Of a stretch of DNA of 64,000 bases, positions 46,991 to 57,015 are shown in pieces. How positions within the stretch are numbered: the first letter of the stretch is position 1; each line of letters opens with the position of its first letter. The stretch is from Xenococcaceae cyanobacterium MO_167.B27. GTDB taxonomy: Bacteria; Cyanobacteriota; Cyanobacteriia; Cyanobacteriales; Xenococcaceae. The stretch lies in NCBI GenBank assembly GCA_030065935.1, contig JASJCP010000010.1, forward strand, positions 47,387 through 111,386. Reading direction: 5' to 3'. Both the position numbers and the translations under genes were made by a program. The notes beneath the pieces are model-generated. The model made no database searches. It was not told where the DNA came from and saw only the letters and a list, made by a program, of their open reading frames with translations.

Positions 46991-47340
46991 CGCTCCCGCC
47001 AGCATAGCTGGGGGATTCTTGAGCTAATCACTGCCCTTTTGGGTTGCCCCTACTAAGGTCTTACACGATTATGTCTGAACCGAGCTTGCTAGTAGATTAC
47101 GTGTTTAACTAGGTGCATCGCTTATGGCTCACTCTCCAAGCGTGATACGGGCTTTCACCGACCATTTCCGTCCGCCGGACGGTATGGGGATTACTCCCAA
47201 AAACTTTTCTTTGTTTCAATCACCGTGTTATCGGTTACTGCACTATGTTTTACGTGGTTTTCGTTACCCAACTTTTTGCTTCTTATGCAAGCTTTTCGGT
47301 TCTAGGGTTCAACTCAATTGAGTCATTCACAACCGCCCAA
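46988..47340 (-). mobile_element. IS200/IS605-type right-end remnant abutting prs
   Basis: Read on the minus strand this region ends GGCAGTGATTAGCTC, AAGAATCCCCCAGC-TATG-CTGGCGGG, AGCGTCAA. A palindrome ended by TCAA is the right-end form of IS608-like elements. The 300 bases before it (47020-47330) contain several short hairpins (for example GTCCGCCGGAC at 47172) and no intact gene, as in an omega-RNA scaffold without its tnpB. It abuts the prs stop. Confidence 0.6.
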
Positions 47341-47556
47341 AAGGGACTCCCACCGAGAGGATTCAAACTAACACTATTGTAAAACGCTTCAAAACCTCTG
47401 AGAACATGAAGATTTTAAGTCTAAAATGTAAACCTGAAACCATGAGAGAGTCGAAAAAATCCGAATTTTGATTCCTTTTATGAGACTGTCGCGCTCGTTT
47501 TCATCCCTACGGCATAGCCGTGGGTCTTCTCGCTCGCCAAGATAAACTTTATAATT
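47341..47556. other. Intergenic, no gene seen
   Basis: The segment contains the short palindrome CCTACGGCATAGCCGTGGG near 47503, a common cyanobacterial interspersed type, and leads into a terminator. No coding frame is convincing. Confidence 0.4.
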
Positions 47557-47583
47557 AAGACGTTCACTTGAACGTCTTTTTTT
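47557..47583 (+). terminator. Intrinsic terminator
   Basis: AAGACGTTCA (47557-47566) and TGAACGTCTT (47569-47578) form a near-perfect stem followed by a run of T. It reads rightwards and faces the end of convergent lepB. The transcript it ends is unknown; prs is 570 bases away, so an unannotated small transcript is possible. Confidence 0.75.
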
Positions 47584-47609
47584 ATAAACTAATGGTGAGC
47601 CAGAAGAAG

Positions 47610-48206
47610 CTAATTCTTCTGATACACGGGGGTTTCGTCGAGAGAGCCTAAACGGTCAATTGGCCAAAAACGGACAATGGCTCGCCCAATCAAGTTTTCA
47701 CGAGGTACAAAACCCCAGTAATGAGAATCATAGCTATTATTGCGGTTGTCCCCTAGTACTAGATATTGATCTGGAGGAACAGTCTCAGGACCATAGGTGT
47801 ATTCTGGAGCTTCGTCGATATATTTTTCTCTTAAAGCCTTACCATTAACATATACAGTTCCCCCCTTAACTTCTACTGTTTCCCCAGGAAGACCAATGAC
47901 TCTTTTAATAAAGGCATCTTTAAAGTTCTGCTCTCTCAGTTTATCCGTAGGAGAAAAAACTACTACATCTCCTCTTTGGGGAGCTTTAAAACGATAACTA
48001 ATTTTTTCAATAATTAGGCGGTCGTTAATTTCTAGAGTAGGCTCCATAGATGAAGAAGGAATATAGCGAGCTTCTGCTACTAAGGTTCTAATTCCAATTG
48101 CTAAAACAAAAGCCGTTGCTAAAGTTTTGACAATTTCTACAACTGGATTTTCTTCGTTAGAAGTTTTTACAGTTTCTAATACTGAATTTTTTTCCATTTC
48201 GGTCAT
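47610..48206 (-). CDS. lepB: Signal peptidase I
   Basis: The 198-residue protein has one N-terminal membrane anchor ([17 protein letters not shown], about 26-42). The catalytic serine is in [11 protein letters not shown] (about 51), the general-base lysine in [13 protein letters not shown] (about 95) and the box E motif in [15 protein letters not shown]. It removes signal peptides outside the inner or thylakoid membrane. ATG at 48206 is chosen; a second ATG follows three codons later. Its start is only six bases from that of the divergent pyrC gene. Confidence 0.95.
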   Translation of the reverse strand: MTEMEKNSVLETVKTSNEENPVVEIVKTLATAFVLAIGIRTLVAEARYIPSSSMEPTLEINDRLIIEKISYRFKAPQRGDVVVFSPTDKLREQNFKDAFIKRVIGLPGETVEVKGGTVYVNGKALREKYIDEAPEYTYGPETVPPDQYLVLGDNRNNSYDSHYWGFVPRENLIGRAIVRFWPIDRLGSLDETPVYQKN

Positions 48207-48212
48207 AAGCAA

Positions 48213-49535
48213 ATGTCCTCCACTACTACATTGTTAATTAAGCAAGCTCAGATTCTTTTACCTGATGGCAATTTATCATTAGGAGATGTGCGAATTGAAG
48301 GGGATAAAATTACCCAAATTGCTTCTGAGATTGTTCCTAGGGAAACTGATAAAATCATTGACGCGACTGGATTGACTTTGTTACCTGGCGTTATAGATCC
48401 TCAAGTTCATTTCCGTGAACCAGGATTAGAACATAAAGAAGATTTATTTACTGCTAGTCTAGCTTGTGTCAGTGGTGGAGTTACTTCTTTTTTGGAAATG
48501 CCTAATACTAAGCCGTTAACCACTACCCAGGCTGCTTTAGATGACAAGCTGCAACGAGCAGCTAGCAAGTGCTTAGTTAATTATGGCTTTTTTATTGGGG
48601 CAACGGCAGAAAACTTAGAAGATTTGCGCTCCGCAAAGCCGGCTTGTGGCATTAAAATTTTTATGGGTTCGTCTCATGGTGCTTTATTGGTCAGTACAGA
48701 AGCAGAAATAGAACCAATTTTTGCTAAAGGAAAACGTTTAATTGCAGTTCACGCAGAAGATCAAGGACGTATTATAGAGCGTCGCCGACAATTTGCTGGT
48801 ATTAGCGATCCTGCAATTCATTCTCAGATTCAAGATGAACAAGCTGCTCTGAATGCGACGAAGTTAGCGTTAAAACTTTCTAAAAAGTATCAACGTCGCC
48901 TACATATTCTCCATCTTTCGACAGGGATAGAAGCAGAATTGTTACGTCAGGATAAACCAAGTTGGGTAACAGTAGAAGTCACACCACAACATTTGTTACT
49001 CAATACTGAATCTTACAACAAAATTGGCACTCTTGCCCAAATGAATCCGCCATTGCGATCGCCTGAAAATAATGAAATTCTCTGGCAAGCTCTATTAGAT
49101 GGGGTAATTGACTTTATTGCTACAGATCACGCACCCCATACCCTAGAAGAAAAAGCCCAACCTTATCCTAAAAGCCCTTCAGGAATGCCAGGGGTAGAAA
49201 CTTCTTTGGCACTAATGCTAACTCAAGCCAAGTCCGGAAGGTGTACTGTTGCTCAAGTAAGTAACTGGATGTCCACGGCTGTAGCAAAAGCCTATGGTAT
49301 TCCTAATAAAGGGGCGATCGCAGTAGGTTATGATGCAGACTTAATCCTAGTCGATCTTAATAATTATCATCCTGTGCTACGAGAACAACTTAAAACTAAG
49401 TGTGGCTGGAGTCCCTTTGAAGGTTGGAACTTAACAGGATGGACACAAATCACTATTCTAGGTGGTCAAATTGCTTATGAAAGAGGGAAATTTAATACAG
49501 AAGTTAGAGGCAAAGCTCTAAATTTTACAGAGTAA
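48213..49535 (+). CDS. pyrC: Dihydroorotase
   Basis: The 440-residue protein has the amidohydrolase metal motif [16 protein letters not shown] (about 62), [14 protein letters not shown] (about 88), AVHAEDQ (about 178), LHILHLST (about 229) and ATDHAPHT (about 303). It converts carbamoyl aspartate to dihydroorotate in pyrimidine synthesis. The class I type matches the Bacillus/Thermus group. The start is adjacent to that of divergent lepB, so its promoter lies inside lepB. Confidence 0.93.
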   Translation: MSSTTTLLIKQAQILLPDGNLSLGDVRIEGDKITQIASEIVPRETDKIIDATGLTLLPGVIDPQVHFREPGLEHKEDLFTASLACVSGGVTSFLEMPNTKPLTTTQAALDDKLQRAASKCLVNYGFFIGATAENLEDLRSAKPACGIKIFMGSSHGALLVSTEAEIEPIFAKGKRLIAVHAEDQGRIIERRRQFAGISDPAIHSQIQDEQAALNATKLALKLSKKYQRRLHILHLSTGIEAELLRQDKPSWVTVEVTPQHLLLNTESYNKIGTLAQMNPPLRSPENNEILWQALLDGVIDFIATDHAPHTLEEKAQPYPKSPSGMPGVETSLALMLTQAKSGRCTVAQVSNWMSTAVAKAYGIPNKGAIAVGYDADLILVDLNNYHPVLREQLKTKCGWSPFEGWNLTGWTQITILGGQIAYERGKFNTEVRGKALNFTE

Positions 49536-50032
49536 ATATGAAGCTTGTGTAGTAAATTCACCAAAACTTTAAAAACTACAACAAGTTGACATGATATTAT
49601 TACCTAAGTAATTTTACTGTTATTTTGAACAGCAAGAAATAATTTCCCCAATATTATTTTTAGTCTGCTATATTATTAACGTTCTATTGTTTTTATTACC
49701 TAATTTTTATTTCTTCTTTATATTGTGGAATAATAAGAGAAGAGAAACCCAGACAAAGTTTGGAGTATGGCTTGTTTGTTGCGAGAACTTCTGTTGAGGT
49801 TGATAGGGATGAACTTGATTGATAAACTAGTGAGACTGAAGTATTAAATCTAAGATTCATAAGGTTTTATCGGGCTAAAACTTTGTGGTTCTTTAATTAG
49901 GTAATAATATAAACGCCCTCGCAGGTTAGATAGATGAAACTATTAATAATAACCCGCTAAAAAGAATCTAAGAATTCTTACAGAAATAACGTTAAATTTT
50001 AATTCTAAGTTAACCCAACTATTGTACCAAAG
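49536..50032. other. Long AT-rich region before the TPR/glycan island
   Basis: No gene, tRNA or clear terminator is seen in about 500 bases. It probably holds the promoter and leader of the island that starts at 50033. Confidence 0.45.
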
Positions 50033-52360
50033 ATGCCTGAAACTAATCAAGGAACTATTGCAGAAAAAATCGACTACTTACACACCGAAGCAGTTACCAA
50101 ACATAAGGAAGGAAAATTAGAAGAAGCGATTTCCTTTTATTTAAAAGCTATTGAACTTGATGAAAATCAGCCAGATTGGATCTATAGTAATGCTATTATT
50201 TTGTTGGCTCAAACTGGAAAAGTAAGCAAAGGATTAGAACTAAAAGCTAAAGCAGAAACAATACACTCTGACTCAGATACTATTTGCCGTTCTATCGCGG
50301 TAGCTCTAGATGTAGCTCATAAACTTGTTGAAAGTATTGAATATTATCAAAAAGCCATTAGTTTTAATCAGTATCAGCCAGAGTGGGTATATGTTAAAAC
50401 CATCACTAATCTAGTTGCGACAAATAAGTTAGACGATGCTAAATCTCTGTGTGAATTAGCTCAGAAAGTATATCCTGAAAGTTTAAAAATCAATTCTACC
50501 ATCCATTCGATTAATTTTTTAAAAAATGACCAACCTCAAGTCAATAATGCTCGCAATCAAGAAATAATAAATAATGAGGAATTAAACTATAAACAAGAAG
50601 GAATTAAGCTTTTAAATGAGAAAAAACTGTCAGAAGCAAAGTCGGTTTTTGAAAAAGCTTTAAAAGTAAATCCAGATGATATTGAAATTTATTCTTACCT
50701 AACTAAAATTAGTATTGAATTAAAAGATGTTGTTTCTGCGGAATTAATGATGCAGAAAATGCTTGAATTAGAAGAGCATAAAGAACCAGAAAAGTCCGTA
50801 ACAGCTAACAATCAACCTCAAGTAACATCCGAAAATAATCTACATGAATCCGAAGTAGAAAAAAGTATTCAAAGCCAATTTGAAGCACAGGATTATTTGG
50901 GTGTATTAAACACCATAGCAAAAGCGGAGCAAAACAGAGAAAGTATCCTGCCTCAAGACCTTCGTTTTGCTGCCGATTCTGCATTTAGAATTAAAGCCTA
51001 TGATAAAGCAGCAAAATACTATTCAGCATACCTTGAGGGTCAAGAGTGTTCTTGGTGTCGTCATCATTTAGGTCAGTGTTTAGTGAAATTGGGGAAACCA
51101 ATGGATGCAACACCCCAATTTATCGAAGAATTGAAAGTGTTTCCCGATAGCTTTTGGGCTTATCATCAAATACGAGAAATCCAGTATAAATCTGGACATT
51201 TTGATTTAGCAAGAGCTATAGTCAAAAACTATTCTAACCACAGTAACCAGAATATAGAAGAACTCATAAATCAAGGATATCGTCCTAGTAACAATTACCA
51301 TCGCGAGCAAAAGATATTACCGCCTTTCTTGGGAGAAATGGGATTTGAAATTAGGCATTTTCTAGGTAGTGTTGAAAATTGGCTACAAAAAGGTTGGAAA
51401 ATACTAGCCAAACGACCAGATTTTTATCCACCAGGAACAGCAATTTACGATGAATCTTTTTTTAAAGCTCTTAAAGCTATTCTTAACAAGTATGTCCCTT
51501 ATGGCGTGATTAGTTTAGGTTTTGGCTACTATATCCCTCCTCAAAACCCTATCAACAGGGGAGGTCACGTGGACTCTAATTTAGCTCCTACCAATACTTT
51601 CGCAGCAGATATTCAGGCTCTGACGATTGCTAAAAATTTAGAAGGAGAATTACGCGCTCTATTTAGTCCTTTTTTATTAGAAAATAAAGACCGTCCTCTG
51701 ACTATCTGGGATCAAAAACTTATGTCTTGCACTAATTCAGTTAATGCTACTAACGAGTGGACTTCATTTGATAGATATGTAAGATATTCTATTCCTACAA
51801 GCTATAAACCTCATTACTTTGAGAATCCAAGCTATACTGTAGGGGAACACATAGGAGTACAATTAAGAAATATTGTACAAAAAAAATATGAGCCAGTTCA
51901 GAGAAACTCTGATGTAGAACTGTCTCTAAAATATTGTAAAGAACTATCTGAATACTACAACTTACCCATCATTGTATATGGTCATCCTAATGGTACATAT
52001 CAGCCTGATGGTTATGAGAAGACAAGCGATAATATTCCAGTTAATAAACTCCTACAGAAAGAACTTGGTTATTTACGTAGCTGTAAATTGATGCTAGCTC
52101 CCAATAGTGGTTGGTGCGATCTAATGGCTTGGTTGCAAGTACCAACTCTAATTGAAAATAACGTTACTTTCGACTATTTTTCACTTCTAGAAGATTTTTC
52201 CCCTGTAATTGGTTTGATAGATCCTTCTTTACCAATAACCAAACAAGCTGACGAGTTATTAAGAAAAAGATCTGGTAGCACAGTACATCTACCTCCACAC
52301 ATTGCTTCAGCAAAAGATATTAGTTATTCCGATAAACTTGAATTTATTGTTTATGGATAA
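50033..52360 (+). CDS. TPR protein with C-terminal GT-B-like domain
   Basis: The 775-residue protein has TPRs at the N terminus (about 15-240, for example GKLEEAISFYLKAIELDENQ) and again at 275-405. The C-terminal 350 residues have no strong match. PPFLGEMGFEIRHFLGSV begins the domain, and NLPIIVYGHPNGTYQ with LRSCKLMLAPNSGWCDLMAW (about 690) resembles the donor half of GT-B enzymes, where an N/G-S motif binds the nucleotide. I infer a glycosyltransferase tethered to a TPR scaffold. The gene leads an apparent operon; the next gene starts 59 bases later. Confidence 0.65.
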   Translation: MPETNQGTIAEKIDYLHTEAVTKHKEGKLEEAISFYLKAIELDENQPDWIYSNAIILLAQTGKVSKGLELKAKAETIHSDSDTICRSIAVALDVAHKLVESIEYYQKAISFNQYQPEWVYVKTITNLVATNKLDDAKSLCELAQKVYPESLKINSTIHSINFLKNDQPQVNNARNQEIINNEELNYKQEGIKLLNEKKLSEAKSVFEKALKVNPDDIEIYSYLTKISIELKDVVSAELMMQKMLELEEHKEPEKSVTANNQPQVTSENNLHESEVEKSIQSQFEAQDYLGVLNTIAKAEQNRESILPQDLRFAADSAFRIKAYDKAAKYYSAYLEGQECSWCRHHLGQCLVKLGKPMDATPQFIEELKVFPDSFWAYHQIREIQYKSGHFDLARAIVKNYSNHSNQNIEELINQGYRPSNNYHREQKILPPFLGEMGFEIRHFLGSVENWLQKGWKILAKRPDFYPPGTAIYDESFFKALKAILNKYVPYGVISLGFGYYIPPQNPINRGGHVDSNLAPTNTFAADIQALTIAKNLEGELRALFSPFLLENKDRPLTIWDQKLMSCTNSVNATNEWTSFDRYVRYSIPTSYKPHYFENPSYTVGEHIGVQLRNIVQKKYEPVQRNSDVELSLKYCKELSEYYNLPIIVYGHPNGTYQPDGYEKTSDNIPVNKLLQKELGYLRSCKLMLAPNSGWCDLMAWLQVPTLIENNVTFDYFSLLEDFSPVIGLIDPSLPITKQADELLRKRSGSTVHLPPHIASAKDISYSDKLEFIVYG

Positions 52361-52419
52361 TTGAATTTTTGATGGTTTGATTTTTTGAGCAAATTTGATA
52401 ATTAAGTAGTGAAAAAAGC

Positions 52420-54411
52420 ATGGAAAAAAATCTGGAAACCCAATTAGCAAAAGCCTGGGATCTATTTAATAAAAATCGAGCTTATTACAAAGCTATTGCA
52501 ATTTTTAAAGAGTTAATAGAAGAATATCCTCAAGAGATAAGGGTCTATATAGACGGCGCTAGATCTGCCTTAATCGCTAACGAGCTTGAAACTTGCAAAA
52601 CAATTACCCAAAAAGGTTTAAAAGTTTTTCCTGAGTCTTTAGAATTACAATCTTTTGTTATTGCTATCATCAGATTAGAAGGAAATGTTCAAGATGCTTT
52701 ATTAAAGGTAGTAGAATTACAAATTAAACATCGTAAACTTCCTCCATCTCTAGAAACAGAAAGATATCGTGCTTATTTTCAATTGACGCAATATGATAAA
52801 GCCTTAGATTCTGTGAACAAAGTATTATTGATAGAACCTACCAATTCTATTACTTTAAGAGATAAGTTAGAAATACTAATTAACAAAGGAGATTATGATG
52901 AAGCCAAAGATTTATTCAAATATTGTCTTGATAAAAATGCAGTTCTAGACAAAACCGTACTATTCTACTCAGAATTGTTGATGAAACTGGGTGATACAAC
53001 AGAAGCGAAGAAGTTGTTAAAACAATATCATCCACCACTCTGCAAACATTATCTGGCCCGTTGCGAAATCATTGAGGGAAATTTAGAATCTGCTCTAAAG
53101 ATATACGAAGAGGCTATTGAGAATAAATCTATTAATCAACCTTGGATTCGTTACACTCAGAGTAGTATATTACAACATTTAGATTATCCAAAGCACGAAA
53201 TTTATAAGCATTTAAGACAAAATTTCTTGGTCAATCATAACAAACAATCAGATCATATTTTTCTTAAAGGTATTGCTAAGTTAGGTTATGGCAATGATGC
53301 TCTTAACTATATGTTAAACTTAGGCAAAGTATATGGTAAACACAAGAAAGACAATCATTATATTTGGAATAGTATTAGAATAAGTTACTTTTCCCGAGAA
53401 AATTCTTTAAATATTACTGACATTTCCGAAAGACTAAATGTTTTTGAACCTCAAGAAGCTAGTCAGTATGAGAACAACCCAATAATTGTTTCTGGATGGT
53501 TTCGTACAGGTACTACATATACTTTTTCTTTGTTTAGGAGTATTAATAAACATTGTACACCTTACTATGAACCATTACATCCCCTTATTTTTGAGGCAAT
53601 TGATAAGTTTGATGTATATAACCAAAGTAAACTTGGTCATGAACTAGACTTAGGTTATTTTCATGAATTTCAGTTTATTGATTATAAATCTCTTAGAATG
53701 AGATATCTTGAAAGATTTGAAGTAGCTAGCTCTTTACGGTACGACTTTGCCAGTACCTTACCTTTATTTGATTATGTAAACTTCATTATCGAACAAACTT
53801 CAAAAGATAAAATTCCTGTACTTCAGTTCAATCGTATTTCCTTTATTTTAGATTACTTCAGACTATATTATAAAAACGCTACTATTATTTCCATCTTAAG
53901 AAACCCTCGGGATGTATTTTCTAGCATCGTAAACCACTTCAATCGCTCTTTCGATACTTTTCCTTTTGATGCGCCTTTTCCTATGTTGGGTAATCCTTTA
54001 GAATTGTCTAGCGGTGATTGGGAAGTTGTAGATACTTTTTCAGGGTTGTTAAAAATATTTGATATTTCACTCAAACAAGATTTCTCCTTTTACTCAAAAG
54101 TTTATGTAATTAATAAGACTGCTGAATTGTTTGCCAGAGAATTTTCGGATGCAGTAATTGAATACGAAGAATTAGCAAAACAAGGCTCAACCCTATTAAC
54201 AGATATCTTATTACAAAAAGGGTTGATAGAACCCGAAATAATTGAAAAAACTGAATTCCCTGAACCTCACCAGAAAAGTATTGGTTCTTGGAGAAAATTT
54301 GCGGATAAAGTTGATTTTGACGCAGAAGAAGCGAAATGTACTGAAATTCTACAAGAGCTCACAGCCAAATTTAGTAGTTATGTTCAATCGTTTGTTCATA
54401 TAATCAAATAA
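52420..54411 (+). CDS. TPR-sulfotransferase fusion
   Basis: The 663-residue protein has N-terminal TPRs (about 15-300, for example EGNLESALKIYEEAIENKS). A sulfotransferase domain follows, with the PAPS 5' loop PIIVSGWFRTGTTYTFSLF (about 350-368) and the 3'-phosphate motif IISILRNPRDVFSSIVNHF (about 486-504). It probably sulfates a glycan or a glycosylated protein recognised by the TPR part. No signal peptide is visible. It ends 21 bases before the next gene, indicating cotranscription. Confidence 0.82.
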   Translation: MEKNLETQLAKAWDLFNKNRAYYKAIAIFKELIEEYPQEIRVYIDGARSALIANELETCKTITQKGLKVFPESLELQSFVIAIIRLEGNVQDALLKVVELQIKHRKLPPSLETERYRAYFQLTQYDKALDSVNKVLLIEPTNSITLRDKLEILINKGDYDEAKDLFKYCLDKNAVLDKTVLFYSELLMKLGDTTEAKKLLKQYHPPLCKHYLARCEIIEGNLESALKIYEEAIENKSINQPWIRYTQSSILQHLDYPKHEIYKHLRQNFLVNHNKQSDHIFLKGIAKLGYGNDALNYMLNLGKVYGKHKKDNHYIWNSIRISYFSRENSLNITDISERLNVFEPQEASQYENNPIIVSGWFRTGTTYTFSLFRSINKHCTPYYEPLHPLIFEAIDKFDVYNQSKLGHELDLGYFHEFQFIDYKSLRMRYLERFEVASSLRYDFASTLPLFDYVNFIIEQTSKDKIPVLQFNRISFILDYFRLYYKNATIISILRNPRDVFSSIVNHFNRSFDTFPFDAPFPMLGNPLELSSGDWEVVDTFSGLLKIFDISLKQDFSFYSKVYVINKTAELFAREFSDAVIEYEELAKQGSTLLTDILLQKGLIEPEIIEKTEFPEPHQKSIGSWRKFADKVDFDAEEAKCTEILQELTAKFSSYVQSFVHIIK

Positions 54412-54432
54412 AACTACAGATTATTGAAATCG

Positions 54433-56637
54433 ATGTTTCATGTTGAGCTTGTAAAATTAGCAGAACTACAAATTGAGCAAGGTGATTTAGATAAAGCCAA
54501 ACAAACACTGACACAAGCTCTCAAATATAATCCTAATTATCCTTGGGCTAACCTGAGAATGGCTAGCTTATTATTGAAAGAGAACGAGATTAAAGGTGCA
54601 GAGCAACATCTTGAAAATACGATAAAAGCAAATATCGAAAATGATGGTAATTTTAGAGATGCTGTAATTGTCCTACAAGGAGATGTTGCTCGCTTTAAAG
54701 GAGAATATCAAAAAGCAATACATTATTATGATAGAGTTTTAAGCTCTTCAACCAACCTTCAAATACTAAAATCTGCTCTACAAAAACAGCTACAAATACT
54801 AAAATCAGTATATTATCATGATACAGAGAATTTAATAGGCAAATACATTCAGATTAATGAAGAAATAACGATTTTTTTTATTACCCTTTTTTACCAAATT
54901 TGCAAAAAGTATAAATTGCAAAAATATATTACTTTAATTAATGATAAATATACTTATTTATCTGATGAATTACTTAGCTATAGAGTTAATAACTTAATTA
55001 TTTCGGGTGGGTTTTCTCAAGCTTATGAGATTATATCTGCTATTGATATTTCTCTACCAGATAAAAAGTATCAATGTATGGTGCTGTATGCTGAAATTAA
55101 TGAATTTTTAGGAAATACTTTGTTGTCAATAGAATGTCTAGAACAAGCCTTAGCAATCGAAGAAAATATTAGTTTGAGACTTAAAAAAATCTTAATGCTG
55201 GCTGAATTTGAATTTGACACTGCTACTGAAAAACTCAGAATTTTATTATCACATAATTTAACTGAATTTAAAACAGAGGACTTTCAATTACTACTAAACA
55301 ATATTAAATATAAAGGTTCTCAATTATTTGAATATGTTTTAGAAAAATATGACATAACATACAATAATTCTCAAGGTGAGGATGCTTTACCTATTTTTGG
55401 CATAGAATACCGAGCAATATTAGTTATACAGAAATATTTAACTGGTATAAGTCAAAATAGGCTTGATATTAATCGAGTGTTTCAGTTTTTAGAAAACGTC
55501 AGCTTGAATAGCTTACTTAAGCGAGAAATTTTAATTCAAATTTATAATGGTAGATATAATATTCCCCTGGAGCATTTTTCATTTATTGATCAGCTTAATG
55601 AATATATATCAACAAGTGATATTTACTATAAACAATTAATTCTCAGTAGATTAAATTATTCAAACCAAATTGATTTTAATAATCTGTTTATTGTAGTTTT
55701 AAATTCAACTAATATAGGGGATACTATATTGTATCTGTATTCTTTATTTGAATTATGTAGTCTTTCTGCAAAAAAAGTCATTTTAATTACTTGCTTTGAA
55801 AATCAGGACACTATTAATTTGGTTAAAGGAGATTGGATTAGCTCAATAATCTATCTAGTAAGACAAGATATCACTAGTCGCTATTGTCCTTACCAAGAGA
55901 TTAGACCTGTATTACCAGGTAGTATTACATATTTAAGTCAGGGAGGAAAAGATAGATTAAAAGTATCAACAAAAGATGGTGTCTGGTGGGGAAATTTCCT
56001 AAATTTTAGGAGACTAAATGTAGTAGATTATTACTTAAGAAAATATCATGAGAGTCACAATAGTCTTTGTCCTCCCCAAAGTATCCATTATAGTTTTAGT
56101 CAGATAATAAAAAATAATATTGCTTCATTATCTAGTGAAGAAACTAAAGATGAAAAAATAGCGGTAATTGCACCAATAGCCAATTCATTAGGTTATTATT
56201 ACAATCTTTCGGAAATGAATTATCTTTGGGTAAGCATAATTGATTGCTTAATAGCTGCTGGTTTTAAGGTTCGGGTACTCAAGAGTAATAAAGAATCTTG
56301 TAAAGAAACAGATGATTTAGTCCAAAGTATAGCTAAACATTGTAATAATCATCATAATGTTGCGGAATTAGATCTTAATATAATAGACTTTGTTAAGTAT
56401 GTAGAAAGTGTAGATTGTTTCATTGGAGTTAGATCGGGAATCTGCGATTTAATCAATTTTGTTGACAATAAACACCAAAAAAAGTTGTGTATATATCCGC
56501 CCAAAGTTAATTATTGCTGTGGTTTGGCAAATTGGAAACATTCTAACTTTATAGAGTTTCATTTACCAGAGAATTACAAAATTCAAATCAAGAAAACTAC
56601 AAAAGAAATTTATGCGTTGTTATGGGGGATATATTGA
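54433..56637 (+). CDS. TPR protein with GT-B/GT9-like C-terminal domain
   Basis: The 734-residue protein starts at ATG 54433 (an in-frame TTG three codons earlier is less likely). TPRs occupy about 5-130 and 180-270. A middle helical part follows. From residue 425 a Rossmann-like pattern appears (FIVVLNSTNIGDTILYLYSLF, given in part), with IAVIAPIANSLGYYYN at about 575 and VDCFIGVRSGICDLINF at about 665. The latter pair resembles GT9 heptosyltransferases and their relatives. It is strongly AT-rich. The donor is unknown; it ends the first operon of the island. Confidence 0.65.
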   Translation: MFHVELVKLAELQIEQGDLDKAKQTLTQALKYNPNYPWANLRMASLLLKENEIKGAEQHLENTIKANIENDGNFRDAVIVLQGDVARFKGEYQKAIHYYDRVLSSSTNLQILKSALQKQLQILKSVYYHDTENLIGKYIQINEEITIFFITLFYQICKKYKLQKYITLINDKYTYLSDELLSYRVNNLIISGGFSQAYEIISAIDISLPDKKYQCMVLYAEINEFLGNTLLSIECLEQALAIEENISLRLKKILMLAEFEFDTATEKLRILLSHNLTEFKTEDFQLLLNNIKYKGSQLFEYVLEKYDITYNNSQGEDALPIFGIEYRAILVIQKYLTGISQNRLDINRVFQFLENVSLNSLLKREILIQIYNGRYNIPLEHFSFIDQLNEYISTSDIYYKQLILSRLNYSNQIDFNNLFIVVLNSTNIGDTILYLYSLFELCSLSAKKVILITCFENQDTINLVKGDWISSIIYLVRQDITSRYCPYQEIRPVLPGSITYLSQGGKDRLKVSTKDGVWWGNFLNFRRLNVVDYYLRKYHESHNSLCPPQSIHYSFSQIIKNNIASLSSEETKDEKIAVIAPIANSLGYYYNLSEMNYLWVSIIDCLIAAGFKVRVLKSNKESCKETDDLVQSIAKHCNNHHNVAELDLNIIDFVKYVESVDCFIGVRSGICDLINFVDNKHQKKLCIYPPKVNYCCGLANWKHSNFIEFHLPENYKIQIKKTTKEIYALLWGIY

Positions 56638-57015
56638 CTTATTTTTTTATAGTTTTGGCTTGGGTTTTTAATCAAGCACGATATATAGCCAGATATGGGT
56701 GTGGGGGTTAATCTTCATATAAATGAACCGTATTAGCTTGTTTGCTAACTATTCGGTTTTTCTAAAAAACTCAACTCTATTGATAATTTTATCTTAGAGT
56801 TTGAGAGATTATTTTCAGCAATTTTTGCTCCGCTTTATTTCTGACATTTAGTTGTGGTTATGCCAAATATTAATTATAATTATGCTGGCAGCACTCCAAA
56901 AAAAACTTTACCTAAAAGTAGTATGGTCTGCTCTCAAAACTGAGTAAGAAAAACTGTAACCTAAATCAGTTTGATTGATTAAACAGAAACCAATATTTAA
57001 TGGGAAAGCAATATT
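56638..57015. other. Intergenic region between the two operons of the island
   Basis: Apart from the terminator listed next, no gene is seen. The remaining bases lead into kpsF and should hold its promoter. Confidence 0.45.
56726..56761 (+). terminator. Likely intrinsic terminator of the first TPR operon
   Basis: AACCG (56726-56730) pairs with CGGTT (56754-56758) and inner TTAGC with GCTAA, followed by TTTTCT. Internal bulges weaken it. Confidence 0.5.

Noticed and set aside
47124..47321. 65-codon frame in the gap after prs
   Set aside because: It lies inside a structured transposon-end region and has no recognisable domain or ribosome site.
47341..47380. GAGAGGATTCAAACTAA considered as a tRNA T-arm
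   Set aside because: No matching acceptor, anticodon or D arms could be found on either strand.
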